Assembly: GCA_036489495.1 (NCBI GenBank)
Contig: DASXFR010000066.1
Location: forward strand, 46,566-110,565
DNA length: 64,000 bases
Reading direction: 5' to 3'
Origin: DASZIT01 sp036489495
Lineage (GTDB): Bacteria; Actinomycetota; Acidimicrobiia; Acidimicrobiales; RAAP-2
The number at the start of each line of letters is the position of its first letter. Position 1 is the stretch's first letter. The notes under the pieces are model-generated. The model saw only the letters and a list, made by a program, of their open reading frames with translations. It searched no databases and was not told the DNA's origin. Below, in pieces: positions 34,571 through 42,861 of the stretch. Made by a program: the position numbers and the translations under genes.

Positions 34571-35356
34571 GTGACCGAGGTTCTGGCTGTGGCCAACCAG
34601 AAGGGCGGGGTCGCCAAGACCACTACTGTCCACTCCTTGGGGGTGGCATCGGCGGAGCTCGGCCGCCGGACCTTGGTTATCGACCTCGACCCGCAGGCCT
34701 GCCTGACCTACTCACTGGGCTTCGACTCCGATTCTCTGGAGGAGTCGTTGCACGACGTGTTCGTCCGCCGGTCCAAGGTGGGCGACGTCCGCCGCCCAGT
34801 GCCCGGAATCGACGGCCTGGATCTGCTGCCGGCCACCATCGACCTGGCTGGGTCCGAGGTACACCTGCTGACCCGGACCGGTCGGGAGCACGTCCTCGAG
34901 CGGGCCCTCGATCCGATCCTGACCGAATACGACCTCATCCTCATCGACTGCCCTCCGTCGCTCGGCGTGCTCACCATCAACGGGCTCACCGCCGCCGACG
35001 CCGTCCTCATCCCCTTGCAGTGCGAGGCGCTTTCGAATCGGGGCGTTGGCCAGCTGCTGGAGACCATCGAGGATGTTCGCACCTTCGCCAACGGAGACCT
35101 GAAGGTACGCGGCGTCATCGCCACCATGTACGACGACCGGACCAAGCATGCCCGTCGGGTGCTCGAAGAGGTGGAGAGCCGGTACGGCATCCCGGTGCTG
35201 CCACCCCCGGTGAAGAAATCGATTCGGTTCGCCGAAGCCCCGGCCCGGGGGAAGTCCATCCTCCAGCACGCCCCGAACTCGGCCGGAGCTGACGCCTATC
35301 GCCAACTGGCCAAGCTGCTGTTCGACACGCCGGTGAGCGCCGGGACCCACCGGTGA
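34571..35356 (+). CDS. ParA/Soj-family ATPase
   Basis: A 261-residue deviant-Walker-A ATPase. KGGVAKTT at residues 11-18 supplies both lysines, DLDPQACLTYSLG (about 38-50) is the Walker A' region, and LILIDCPPSLGVLT is Walker B. Relatives move chromosome or plasmid DNA, or position protein complexes such as surface machinery. No parB or centromere-like repeat (such as GTTTCACGTGAAAC) is visible nearby, so chromosome segregation by this gene is not supported; an orphan ParA acting with its downstream partner is more likely. The next gene's GTG overlaps its TGA by 4 bp, implying joint translation. Confidence 0.9.
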   Translation: MTEVLAVANQKGGVAKTTTVHSLGVASAELGRRTLVIDLDPQACLTYSLGFDSDSLEESLHDVFVRRSKVGDVRRPVPGIDGLDLLPATIDLAGSEVHLLTRTGREHVLERALDPILTEYDLILIDCPPSLGVLTINGLTAADAVLIPLQCEALSNRGVGQLLETIEDVRTFANGDLKVRGVIATMYDDRTKHARRVLEEVESRYGIPVLPPPVKKSIRFAEAPARGKSILQHAPNSAGADAYRQLAKLLFDTPVSAGTHR

Positions 35357-35793
35357 CGCCGGAAAATTTGGATCCGCTGGGAAAGCGGGCGCTGTACTGG
35401 ATGCCAGTCGAGTCCCGGGCGGTGGTGACCAAGGAAGGCGACGCCGAGGGATCGGTCAGCCGGGGAAACGATGTGCCCCGACCCCCCACCGGGCGGCGGC
35501 GGGCCCGACCGGCGGGCAAGCACGCCCTCTACTCGACCGCCGTCGGGCCAAGGGAAGCGGACGCCGCCGGCTTCACCGATACCGGCACCGACCCGCTACC
35601 GCTCCGAGGGCTGCTGGCCGTAGAGTGCTCGGCTTGCGGTTCGGTCACCCGGGTGAGCGTTCTCGATTTTCTGATGCTGCAGTTTCCGTTCGGCGCTTGG
35701 GTGCCCGGACGGACGTTCGACCACCGGATGACCTGCCCGGCCTGTCGGCGCCGAGCCTGGACGAGCGTGACCCTGTCCTCGTCGATGAGTTGA
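35353..35793 (+). CDS. Zinc-ribbon protein coupled to ParA-like ATPase
   Basis: A 146-residue protein of unknown function. It has two similar short motifs, GKRALYWMPVESR (about 10-22) and GKHALYSTAVGPR (about 55-67), joined by a basic stretch (TGRRRARPAGK). The C-terminal part carries Cys92-x2-Cys95 and Cys128-x2-Cys131, a zinc-ribbon-like set separated by a hydrophobic segment VLDFLMLQFPFGAWV. The GTG at 35353 overlaps the parA-like stop. Such coupling suggests it is the partner or regulator of the ATPase. I know of no characterised homologue. Confidence 0.75.
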   Translation: MTPENLDPLGKRALYWMPVESRAVVTKEGDAEGSVSRGNDVPRPPTGRRRARPAGKHALYSTAVGPREADAAGFTDTGTDPLPLRGLLAVECSACGSVTRVSVLDFLMLQFPFGAWVPGRTFDHRMTCPACRRRAWTSVTLSSSMS

Positions 35794-35803
35794 CGTCATC
35801 GCC

Positions 35804-36568
35804 ATGACGATCTCGATCATGGGTCCGGTGCTGGTGGCGGCAACCTCGTCGAACTCGAACCAACCCGGAGGGATCGTCGGCTCTCTGCTCCACTTCCACG
35901 GACCCGCGGCCTACGCGCTGGTGGGCTTCCTGGCCTTCGCTGAGGCCGCGCTGTTGGTCGGATTCTTCATCCCCGGGGAGACGGCGGTGGTTATCGGTGG
36001 GGTGCTGGCTGGGCTCAACCAGGTCAATCTGCTTTTGATCATTGTCATCGTGGTGGTCTGTGCCATCACGGGCGACTCGGTCGGCTACGAGGTGGGCAAG
36101 AAGGTCGGCCCCTGGCTGCTCAGCCATCGCCCGATGAAAGGGAACGTGGGGGTGGCCAAAACCACCGTGCTCCTCGAGCGTTTCGGGGGGCCGGCGGTGT
36201 TCCTGGGCCGGTTCATCGCCTTCGCCCGGGCGGTGATCCCCGGCCTGGCCGGGATGAGCGGGGTCCGCTATCGGACCTTTCTGTTCTACAACGCCATCGG
36301 GGGTTTGCTGTGGGGGGTGGGCTACACGCTGCTCGGCTTTGTCGTCGGGAAGTCGTTCGAGACGATTCTGAAGACGGTCGGCATGTGGTCGGCGATCGGG
36401 ATCGGCTCGGTGGTGGTGGTGTTGTTGGTCGGACACCACTTTCTCAAGCGGCGGCGGAACCGATCGGCGTCGGCCACCCTGGTGGTTGCCGGCGAGATGG
36501 TCACCACCGAGACGCTCGCGCCACCCGTGGTCCCCCCCGAGGTGGCTTCCCCCGACGACGAGCGCTGA
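35804..36568 (+). CDS. DedA-family membrane protein (VTT domain)
   Basis: A 254-residue membrane protein. The core reads EAALLVGFFIPGETAVVIGGVLAG, followed by GDSVGYEVGKKVG and FLGRFIAFARAVIPGLAGMSGVRYRTF, including the conserved F/GRF-x-P/A-x-R-x3-P region, and ending in AIGGLLWGVGYTLLGFVVG. DedA proteins aid lipid-carrier flipping or membrane homeostasis. It begins at ATG 35804, 10 bp after the zinc-ribbon gene, so it may be the third gene in the parA group. A hydrophilic 35-residue tail follows the last helix. Confidence 0.9.
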   Translation: MTISIMGPVLVAATSSNSNQPGGIVGSLLHFHGPAAYALVGFLAFAEAALLVGFFIPGETAVVIGGVLAGLNQVNLLLIIVIVVVCAITGDSVGYEVGKKVGPWLLSHRPMKGNVGVAKTTVLLERFGGPAVFLGRFIAFARAVIPGLAGMSGVRYRTFLFYNAIGGLLWGVGYTLLGFVVGKSFETILKTVGMWSAIGIGSVVVVLLVGHHFLKRRRNRSASATLVVAGEMVTTETLAPPVVPPEVASPDDER

Positions 36569-36595
36569 CCGCCTCTCGCTGACCGCCGTTCGGCG

Positions 36596-37645
36596 CTACT
36601 GGTCGACCAGGAAGAACCGGGAGGGTTCAGTACCCTCCCGCCGGATCCGGTCGTGAAGCTCGAGGAGGACACAGTGGGCCAGGGTCTCGCCGTTGGCCTG
36701 GCGTTGCATGAACGACTCGATCTGGTCCCAGGGGCGGGACCAGTGGAGCCGGAGGGTGATGTCCCAGGCGGTCGAACCCGGGCGGTCCCGGAGCACGCTC
36801 TCGATCTCGTCGAGGCGATCGGCGTGATGCTGGATGAGCTCGTCGAGGCGACCGGCCAGGTCGGAGAACCGGTACTCGTGTCCGGGGAGGACCTCTTCGG
36901 CCCCCAGGTTCTGGACCTTCAGGAGTGAGGCCAGGAAGTCCCCCAGCGGATTGGACGGCTGTTGGGTGTGCACCGAGATGTTCGGGGTGATGCGGGGAAG
37001 CACATGGTCGCCGGACAGCAACAGGCGCCGGTCCTGGCTGTAGAAGCAGGTGTGGCCGGGCGAGTGCCCCGGGGTCCAGATGGTCCGCAGGCTCCAGCCC
37101 GGCAACTCGACGGTCTTCCCGTCCTCGAAATAGATGTCGGGCTCGGCCATGGTGACCATCGCCTTCAACCGCATCGACGCCATGGTGAGATCCGGGAGCT
37201 TGTCCGCCGGGACCCCCGAATCGACCAGCAACCGGGTCATGTTCTCCAGCAGTTGGTCGGTATCGCCGTAACGGGCCTTGAGCATGATGGCGTCGTCGGG
37301 GTGGAGCCCGATCCACGCCCCCGACGTCTCCCGGATCCGGCCCGCCAATCCGTAGTGGTCGGGATGAATGTGGGTGACCAACACCGCCCGGACGTCGGAG
37401 ATGCTCCCACCGGCCATGGCCAGGCCGTCTCCGAGGGTGGTCCAGGCTTCGTCGGTGTTCCACCCGGCGTCGACCAGGGCCACCCCGCCTCCGTCGAGCT
37501 CGAAGGCGTAGACCAGCACGTACCGGAGCGGGTTGTTGGGGATGGGCACCGGAATCGACCACAGTCCGGGTCGGACCTGCTCAACCGGAGGAAGGATCTT
37601 GTTGTCCCATGCCTCTTTCTGCAGTGTGCCGGTGACCACAACCAT
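36596..37645 (-). CDS. Metallo-beta-lactamase fold hydrolase
   Basis: A 349-residue enzyme with the MBL signature THIHPDHYG: His92, His94, Asp96 and His97 bind two metals. Further ligands occur in TPGHSPGHTCFY and LSGDHVLPRITPNI, with a final PGHEYRFSDL. The C-terminal 90 residues form the helical extension of the MBL-linked group that acts on thioesters or lactones (similar to human LACTB2-like architecture); the exact substrate is not predictable. I use the ATG at 37645, where the fold starts; TACCGT 7 nt upstream could be a -10 box. A divergent P450 gene starts 145 bp away. Confidence 0.88.
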   Translation of the reverse strand: MVVVTGTLQKEAWDNKILPPVEQVRPGLWSIPVPIPNNPLRYVLVYAFELDGGGVALVDAGWNTDEAWTTLGDGLAMAGGSISDVRAVLVTHIHPDHYGLAGRIRETSGAWIGLHPDDAIMLKARYGDTDQLLENMTRLLVDSGVPADKLPDLTMASMRLKAMVTMAEPDIYFEDGKTVELPGWSLRTIWTPGHSPGHTCFYSQDRRLLLSGDHVLPRITPNISVHTQQPSNPLGDFLASLLKVQNLGAEEVLPGHEYRFSDLAGRLDELIQHHADRLDEIESVLRDRPGSTAWDITLRLHWSRPWDQIESFMQRQANGETLAHCVLLELHDRIRREGTEPSRFFLVDQ

Positions 37646-37790
37646 GGGGGCACGGTACTCAGGGCGAGCAGGTGGACGCCATCTCGGCGGTCGCGACGAC
37701 GGAGAATGGCCGGGCCGCATCGGTTTGGACATACTTGTCAGTTGGGACCCGGGTGCGTTGGGTTCCCCGACGCTGGCTGAGGAGGAGTCG

Positions 37791-39050
37791 ATGTCCAGGA
37801 CCACCCTGTCGTCTGCCACCCGAGGGGCGGAGTTCGCCTACCCGGAGTACTGGGCGGACATGGACAACTGGCACCGGAAGGTGGCGGAGATCCGCCGCAC
37901 CGACCCGATCCTCAAGGTCGAACTGGACGGGTTCGAACCTTTCTGGGTGTTGACCAAGCACGCCGACGTGTTCGCCGTCTCCCGCGACAACACCCGGTGG
38001 ATCAACACCTCCCGATCGGTGCTGGCCGCCGAGGAGGACACCCGGAAGATGCTCGAATCCGGCGTCCCCGAGCCCCGCACGCTTATCCACCTCGACGGCC
38101 AGGACCACAAGGACCACCGTCAAGTCACCAATGACTGGTTCAAACCCGCGGCGGTCAAGCAGCGGCAGTCCCGCATCGACGGACTGTCCGACCTGTTCGT
38201 GGAGAAGATGCGGGCGATGGGCGGCGAGTGCGACTTCGCCCGCGACATCGCCCAGCCCTATACCCTCCGGGTGATCATGGACATCTACGGGGTCCCCGAG
38301 TCCGACGAGCCGCTGATGATGGAGCTGACCCAGGGCCTGTTCGGAGCGGCCGATCCTGAGTTTCTGGGGGACGCCGCCGACCCCGCCGCCCGGCTCCTCG
38401 AATCGGTGATGAAGTTCATCGAGTACTTCAACGCCATCACCGAGGATCGTCAGCAGCACCCGACTACCGACTTGGCCAGTGTCATCGCCAACGGTCAGCC
38501 GGGGGGATGCCCGATGGGTGACATCGAGCGCATCTGGTACTACATCATCGTGGCCACCGCCGGCCACGACACCACCTCCTACGCCCTGTCCGGAGGGATG
38601 GAGGCGATGGTGCGGGATCCTTCCCAGCTCTGGGCGCTGCGGGACGATCCGGAACTGGTGGTCAACGCCGCCGACGAGTGCATCCGCTGGACTTCCCCCG
38701 TCCGCCACTTCATGCGCTACGCCACCGAAGACTCCACCGTCGGCGGCGTCGACATCCCCGAGGGCAGTCGGGTCCTCCTCTCCTATCCGAGCGCCAATCG
38801 TGACGAGGATGTCTTCACCGATTCGATGAGCTTCGACGTCCGGAGGGACAATGCCGACAAGCTGGTGTCGTTCGGTTCCGGGACGCACTTCTGTCTCGGG
38901 AGTCAGTTCGCCCGGCGGGAGGTCCGGACCATGTTGGGCAAGCTGGCCGCCGAGCTGGACCACATCGAGCCGAACGGGTCGGCCCAGTGGTCGGAGTCGT
39001 CCTTCGTCTCCGGGGTGAAGCACCTGCCGGTCGCCTATTCATTCCGGTAG
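37791..39050 (+). CDS. Cytochrome P450
   Basis: A 419-residue soluble P450. The I-helix is VATAGHDTTSYALSGG (about 254-269), ExxR is ECIR (Glu296-Arg299), and the heme loop FGSGTHFCLGSQFARR has the axial Cys368. Family-like details (HLDGQDHKDHRQVTNDWF) resemble P450s acting on terpenes, sterols or long acyl chains, such as the CYP125/CYP142 or CYP111 groups, but this is weak evidence. The start is ATG 37791, with GGAGGAG 3 nt upstream, among the stronger SDs here. No redox partner is adjacent. It is not close in sequence to the P450 at 18.3 kb. Confidence 0.92.
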   Translation: MSRTTLSSATRGAEFAYPEYWADMDNWHRKVAEIRRTDPILKVELDGFEPFWVLTKHADVFAVSRDNTRWINTSRSVLAAEEDTRKMLESGVPEPRTLIHLDGQDHKDHRQVTNDWFKPAAVKQRQSRIDGLSDLFVEKMRAMGGECDFARDIAQPYTLRVIMDIYGVPESDEPLMMELTQGLFGAADPEFLGDAADPAARLLESVMKFIEYFNAITEDRQQHPTTDLASVIANGQPGGCPMGDIERIWYYIIVATAGHDTTSYALSGGMEAMVRDPSQLWALRDDPELVVNAADECIRWTSPVRHFMRYATEDSTVGGVDIPEGSRVLLSYPSANRDEDVFTDSMSFDVRRDNADKLVSFGSGTHFCLGSQFARREVRTMLGKLAAELDHIEPNGSAQWSESSFVSGVKHLPVAYSFR

Positions 39051-39102
39051 GCGTAACGACGATCACGGGCTCCTCTGTCGTGATTTGCCGGTGTCATGCG
39101 CT

Positions 39103-39119
39103 GGGGCCGGCTCGGCCCC
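39103..39119. terminator. GC hairpin between convergent genes
   Basis: GGGGCCG (39103-39109) and CGGCCCC (39113-39119) form a perfect 7-bp stem with a 3-nt loop, 52 bp after the P450 stop and about 105 bp after the opposing gene. Being symmetric, it could act on both strands. No long U-tract is present. Confidence 0.4.
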
Positions 39120-39224
39120 CCTGCCGCTGATGTGCCGTGGGTGTCCCGAAGCATCGGTTGGCGATGCCGATAGACCCGCCTCCCCGTGAGCGAGGGCCGA
39201 GCGTTACGTCTCGTCGCTATCGGG

Positions 39225-39656
39225 TCAATAGTCTTCTTTGCGACCAGCATCGTCCTCCGGCTCAGTGGCGGAGGGGGTCGCCCGAGGGTCGTCCTGCGGC
39301 GGAGACCCCGGAGGCTGGGCCAGCGCATCCTTGAAGTCGTCCTTGGCGCTCGGCCTTCCCTTTCCGCTGACTTTTGGGTCCGACCGGTCAAACTTCGCTT
39401 TCTGGTGCCCGACGTCCGCCAGCACGTGCACGACTTCACCGTCATTCAACCAGATGACGTGCGACATCAATCGCGGTTGCTTCAGCGTTGTTCGAAACGG
39501 CGCGCCGGATGCCGGTGAGACGTCGGCGACATACTCCCAGACCCCCGACCGTTCCCCGCCTTCTCTGAACTTCTTTGCCACGACCGTTGCCGTTGCCGGC
39601 TCCCAGTTGTTGCCAAGCATTCGCGGATGGTAGCTGTCATGGCCAATTCCCGGCAT
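39225..39656 (-). CDS. Hypothetical protein, 143 residues
   Basis: Not recognised. Start chosen at the ATG at 39656; the reading frame is open further upstream but that part would run through tRNA-Pro. The first 100 residues include WEPATATVVAKKFREGG and VIWLNDGEVVHVLADVGHQ, resembling a small beta-barrel-type domain, and the last 40 residues are a polar Pro/Asp/Lys tail (AQPPGSPPQDDPRATPS). No membrane segment is seen. Base composition is slightly less GC-rich at the 5' end than in its neighbours, which may mark acquired DNA near the tRNA, but this is weak. Confidence 0.5.
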   Translation of the reverse strand: MPGIGHDSYHPRMLGNNWEPATATVVAKKFREGGERSGVWEYVADVSPASGAPFRTTLKQPRLMSHVIWLNDGEVVHVLADVGHQKAKFDRSDPKVSGKGRPSAKDDFKDALAQPPGSPPQDDPRATPSATEPEDDAGRKEDY

Positions 39657-39782
39657 CGATTGTCGGACTGACTTCTCATCGTCGGCGACGTCTCGGATGC
39701 CAAGCGTCTCTTTGACTCGATCGTTGTCCGATGAGCGCAGACGACCGGTCAGAAGGCGCCGGGCCCGCCGGAGCCCACTGCG

Positions 39783-39856
39783 TCGGGAAGGGGGGATTTG
39801 AACCCCCGACCTCCTGCTCCCAAAGCAGGCGCGCTGCCAAGCTGCGCTACTTCCCG
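39783..39856 (-). tRNA. tRNA-Pro (TGG)
   Basis: On the minus strand, acceptor CGGGAAG pairs with CTTCCCG. The anticodon stem CCTGC/GCAGG holds loop TTTGGGA, giving TGG. The T-arm is GGGGG-TTCAAAT-CCCCC, and the discriminator is A. No CCA is encoded. Confidence 0.93.
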
Positions 39857-39988
39857 GTTGCCGGTTCCAGTATGACCGACCGGAACTGATCGTTCGACCC
39901 GCTTCGGCTCGAGGGTGATTCCGACAACTCCGGAGCGTACATGCATCCAACCGTCAGTTTTTCCTGTCGGGCGTGGCAGTCCTCGGGG

Positions 39989-39994
39989 TAGCGT
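39989..39994 (+). promoter_or_regulatory. Candidate -10 box of Ppx/GppA gene
   Basis: TAGCGT lies 7 nt before the ATG at 40002, which has no SD sequence. Confidence 0.33.
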
Positions 39995-40001
39995 CACGCC
40001 G

Positions 40002-41015
40002 ATGCCGACTGTGCGAGTGGCCGTGTTCGATCTCGGGAGTAGCTCATTCCACCTGATGGTGGTGGATGCCAGCCGTGACGGCGCGCTGACGCCGGTGCTC
40101 CGTCGGCGTTCGTTTCTCCACCTCGGAACCGAAGTCGCCCGGACCGGGGGTGTGCCGGCCGACCGGGCGACCACCGCCGTCCGAGCCGTCCGCCGGCTTC
40201 GCGCCGCCGCCGACGAAGCCGAGGTCGACGTGGTGGTGGCCATGGCCACGGCCGCGCTGCGCGACGCCAGCAACGGCGCGAAGCTGCTCGGCCGGTTGGA
40301 GCGGGTGATCGGCAGCCCTATCACCCTGCTGAGCGGCGAGGAGGAGGCCCGCCTCTGCTTTCTCGGCCAGCGGGCCGGCGTCTGGGTGGGAAGCGAGCCG
40401 GTCCTCGGGCTCGACCTCGGGGGCGGGAGCCTCGAAGCCGGCATCGGCGACGCCCATCACGTGCATGTGGTGACCAGCGTGGCCCTGGGCCCGGCCCGGC
40501 TCCGGGGGGAGTTGCGCACCGCCGAGGGCCTGACGCCCAAGGAGCGATTGCGGGTGGTGGAAGCGACCCGGGAGCGGGCCGAGCCGATCCGGCTCATCCT
40601 GGCCAAATACCCGGACGCCGCCGATCGAGCCATCGCCAGCGGGGGCACGGTGCGGGCCCTGGCCCGCCTGGCCATGGTGCTGCACCGGCCGCTGCCGTCA
40701 TCCCAGTCGGTCTCCGCCCTGCAGGTCAATCAGGTGGAGCTCCCGGCCGGGCAGCTCCACGAGCTGGCCGATCGCCTGGTCTCGTTGGATCTCGACGCCC
40801 GGCTGGCGCTCCCGGGGGTCCAGGCCCGGCGGGCCCCGCTGCTGCCCATCGGCGCCGTCCTATTGTCGACGCTGGTGGAGACGCTGGGGCTCCAACGGCT
40901 GGTGGTCAGTGACTGGGGGTTGCGAGAGGGGGCAGTCCTCGCCGCCCTCTCGTTGAAAGCTGGCCGGAGGGCCGGCCCGCGCGAACGTCGGGCGGCGGCG
41001 GTCGGAATCGGTTGA
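40002..41015 (+). CDS. Ppx/GppA-family phosphatase
   Basis: A 337-residue exopolyphosphatase/pppGpp phosphatase-family protein with the ASKHA fold. The N-terminal phosphate loop VAVFDLGSSSFHLMVVD (about 6-22) replaces the usual DIGSNS with DLGSSS. VVAMATAALRDASNG matches the second conserved block, ITLLSGEEEARLCFLG the third, and GLDLGGGSLEAGIG is the second phosphate motif. IASGGTVRALARLA follows. The length, about 310-340, is that of the short actinobacterial Ppx form, which often has weak or altered activity. It likely trims polyphosphate or guanosine pentaphosphate in the cytosol. Confidence 0.9.
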   Translation: MPTVRVAVFDLGSSSFHLMVVDASRDGALTPVLRRRSFLHLGTEVARTGGVPADRATTAVRAVRRLRAAADEAEVDVVVAMATAALRDASNGAKLLGRLERVIGSPITLLSGEEEARLCFLGQRAGVWVGSEPVLGLDLGGGSLEAGIGDAHHVHVVTSVALGPARLRGELRTAEGLTPKERLRVVEATRERAEPIRLILAKYPDAADRAIASGGTVRALARLAMVLHRPLPSSQSVSALQVNQVELPAGQLHELADRLVSLDLDARLALPGVQARRAPLLPIGAVLLSTLVETLGLQRLVVSDWGLREGAVLAALSLKAGRRAGPRERRAAAVGIG

Positions 41016-41037
41016 GACTCGGCCCGCGAGGGACCGA

Positions 41038-41190
41038 TCAGGCCTTCTTGCCCAGGATCCTGTTCATGCCGGTATTGCAGACCGGGCATTTTCCCTTGGC
41101 CGAGCGCCGGCCATTGGCCATCTCGACTTCTTCCCCCTCGAACTGACGCTTCTCACGGCACTTCACGCAGTAACCCTCATAGGACGCCAT
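41038..41190 (-). CDS. DUF5679 small zinc-ribbon protein
   Basis: A 50-residue protein with GAGGAGG 4 nt before the ATG at 41190. It reads MASYEGYCVKCREKRQFEGE and later AKGKCPVCNTGMNRILGKK, which matches the actinobacterial DUF5679 pattern I know. Cys8, Cys11, Cys35 and Cys38 form a zinc ribbon, and the basic tail may contact nucleic acid. The function is unknown. It converges on the Ppx gene with 22 bp between stops. Confidence 0.85.
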   Translation of the reverse strand: MASYEGYCVKCREKRQFEGEEVEMANGRRSAKGKCPVCNTGMNRILGKKA

Positions 41191-41443
41191 GGTTCCTCCT
41201 CGGACTGGAATGGTGACTTTTGGGTCTCTCGACCAACCGAACGTATACCGGGAATGGGCGAAGGAGGGGGGATGGGCCGCCTAAGTGCTAGCTGCCAGCT
41301 AACGCGAGTTCCGGTTGGCGGACGGTGGGAACGTGGATTGGCATCTTCGTCCCGGCCCTCGGCGGACGCCGTTACCGCGGGCCTCACCCCGCCGCCGGGG
41401 TTTCGGATCGCACCGGGAAACCGCCGCCCATAGGATGCGTTTT

Positions 41444-41932
41444 ATGACAGTTTACGACCCTCCCATCCACTCCCTTTCCGGCGATGAAGCCTCGGTTGGC
41501 CAGTATGAGGGCAAGGCCCTCCTCATGGTGAATGTGGCTTCGAAGTGCGGGTTGACCCCCCAGTACGAGGGGCTCGAACGGCTGCAGAAGACCTACGGGG
41601 ACCGCGGGTTCACCGTCCTCGGGTTCCCGAGCAACCAGTTCGGGGCCCAGGAGCCAGGCACCGCCGAGGAGATCGCCACCTTCTGCTCGGCCACCTACGG
41701 AGTCACCTTCCCGATGTTCGAGAAGATCGACGTGAACGGCGAGCACCGCCACCCGATCTACGAGCAGTTGACCGCCTTTGCCGATGCCGACGGCGAGGCC
41801 GGCGACATCCAGTGGAATTTCGAGAAGTTCCTGGTCTCGCCGGACGGCACCATCCTCAAGCGGTTCCGGCCGATGGTCGACCCGGAGGCGCCGGAGGTCA
41901 TCGACGCTATCGAGGGCGTCCTCCCGAATTGA
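41444..41932 (+). CDS. Glutathione/thioredoxin peroxidase
   Basis: A 162-residue thioredoxin-fold peroxidase, Cys type. Peroxidatic Cys35 is in NVASKCGLTPQY, the Gln is in FPSNQFGAQEPG, and Trp124-Asn125 is in WNFEKFLV, completing the tetrad. Cys81 (FCSATYGVTFP) is the resolving Cys of thioredoxin-using members, so reduction probably comes from thioredoxin or mycoredoxin, as actinobacteria generally lack glutathione. ATG at 41444; an ATG at 41435 would add three residues. The next gene overlaps its stop by one base. Confidence 0.92.
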   Translation: MTVYDPPIHSLSGDEASVGQYEGKALLMVNVASKCGLTPQYEGLERLQKTYGDRGFTVLGFPSNQFGAQEPGTAEEIATFCSATYGVTFPMFEKIDVNGEHRHPIYEQLTAFADADGEAGDIQWNFEKFLVSPDGTILKRFRPMVDPEAPEVIDAIEGVLPN

Positions 41933-42759
41933 TGGCCGAATCCGCGGCCGACGGCGAGGCGGTCATCGAGAGCCTGGCGGAGGTGTGGGCGTCGGTGGCC
42001 GACGCCTGCCGGGATCTGGACGACCGCCAGTGGGCGCTCCCCACCGACTGCCCGGGATGGTCGGTCCAGGATCAGCTCTCCCACTTGATCGGGGTGGAGC
42101 GGACCCTTTTGGGCGATGCGTCGCCACCCCCGGTCAGCCAGGTCCCGGGGCATGTGAAGAACCAGATCGGCGAGATGAACGAGGCCTGGGTCGAGCCCCA
42201 CCGGGAGCTGTCGGGGTCCGAGGTCTTGGCCGAGTTCGTCGACGTCACCGACCGGCGGCTCGCCGCCCTCCGGGGATTTCCCGCCGAGAAGTTCGATGAA
42301 GTCGGCTGGAGCCCGATCGGCCAGGTGCCGTACCGCGACTTCATGGGCACCCGGGTCCTCGACTCGTGGACCCACGAGCAAGACATCCGGCGGGCGGTGG
42401 ATCGCCCCGGCGGCCGCAACGGCGCCGGCGAGAAACACGTCCTCACCCAGTGCGCCGGGGCCATGAGCTTCGTGGTCGGCAAGAAGGTGGCACCCCCCGA
42501 CGGCACCACTGTCCTGTTCGAGGTGGGTGGCGCTTCGGGCCGGCCGGTGCCGGTGGAAGTGGAGGGAGGCCGGGCCTATGTGCGGAAGGAGCCGCCGTCC
42601 GACCCCACCGTCACCTTGACCATGGACCAGGAGGCGTTCTGGCGGCTGGGCTTCGGCCGGGTGTCTCCGGCGGAGGTGCTCGCCTCGGGCGAGGCCCGCC
42701 TCTCGGGAGATGCCGACCTCGGGCAACGGGTCCTGGAGTCCATGAATTTCATGATCTGA
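41932..42759 (+). CDS. Maleylpyruvate isomerase/DinB-like mycothiol-dependent enzyme
   Basis: A 275-residue DinB-fold protein of the actinobacterial mycothiol-dependent maleylpyruvate-isomerase N-terminal type. Conserved parts are WALPTDCPGWSVQDQLSHLIGVE with the first metal-ligand His, and VLDSWTHEQDIRRAVDRPGG with the further His/Glu. The C-terminal region (about 190-275) has the SCP2-like EVEGGRAYVRKEPPSDPTVTLTMDQEAFWRL and DADLGQRVLESMNFMI, so it has an SCP2-type lipid-binding domain as well. It is coupled to the peroxidase through TGATG. A role in thiol-dependent detoxification is plausible. Confidence 0.85.
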   Translation: MAESAADGEAVIESLAEVWASVADACRDLDDRQWALPTDCPGWSVQDQLSHLIGVERTLLGDASPPPVSQVPGHVKNQIGEMNEAWVEPHRELSGSEVLAEFVDVTDRRLAALRGFPAEKFDEVGWSPIGQVPYRDFMGTRVLDSWTHEQDIRRAVDRPGGRNGAGEKHVLTQCAGAMSFVVGKKVAPPDGTTVLFEVGGASGRPVPVEVEGGRAYVRKEPPSDPTVTLTMDQEAFWRLGFGRVSPAEVLASGEARLSGDADLGQRVLESMNFMI

Positions 42760-42861
42760 CCGGTTCGATCCGACCCGGCTTGCAGCAATTCCGACCGACC
42801 TTCGCCGTCGGCGCGTCGCGGTGAGTCGGCCTCCTGGCGACCGATAGACTCACTTACTCGT

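Noticed and set aside
39657..39950. N-terminal extension of the 39225 hypothetical gene
   Set aside because: The extension would run straight through tRNA-Pro (39783-39856), so the internal ATG at 39656 was used.
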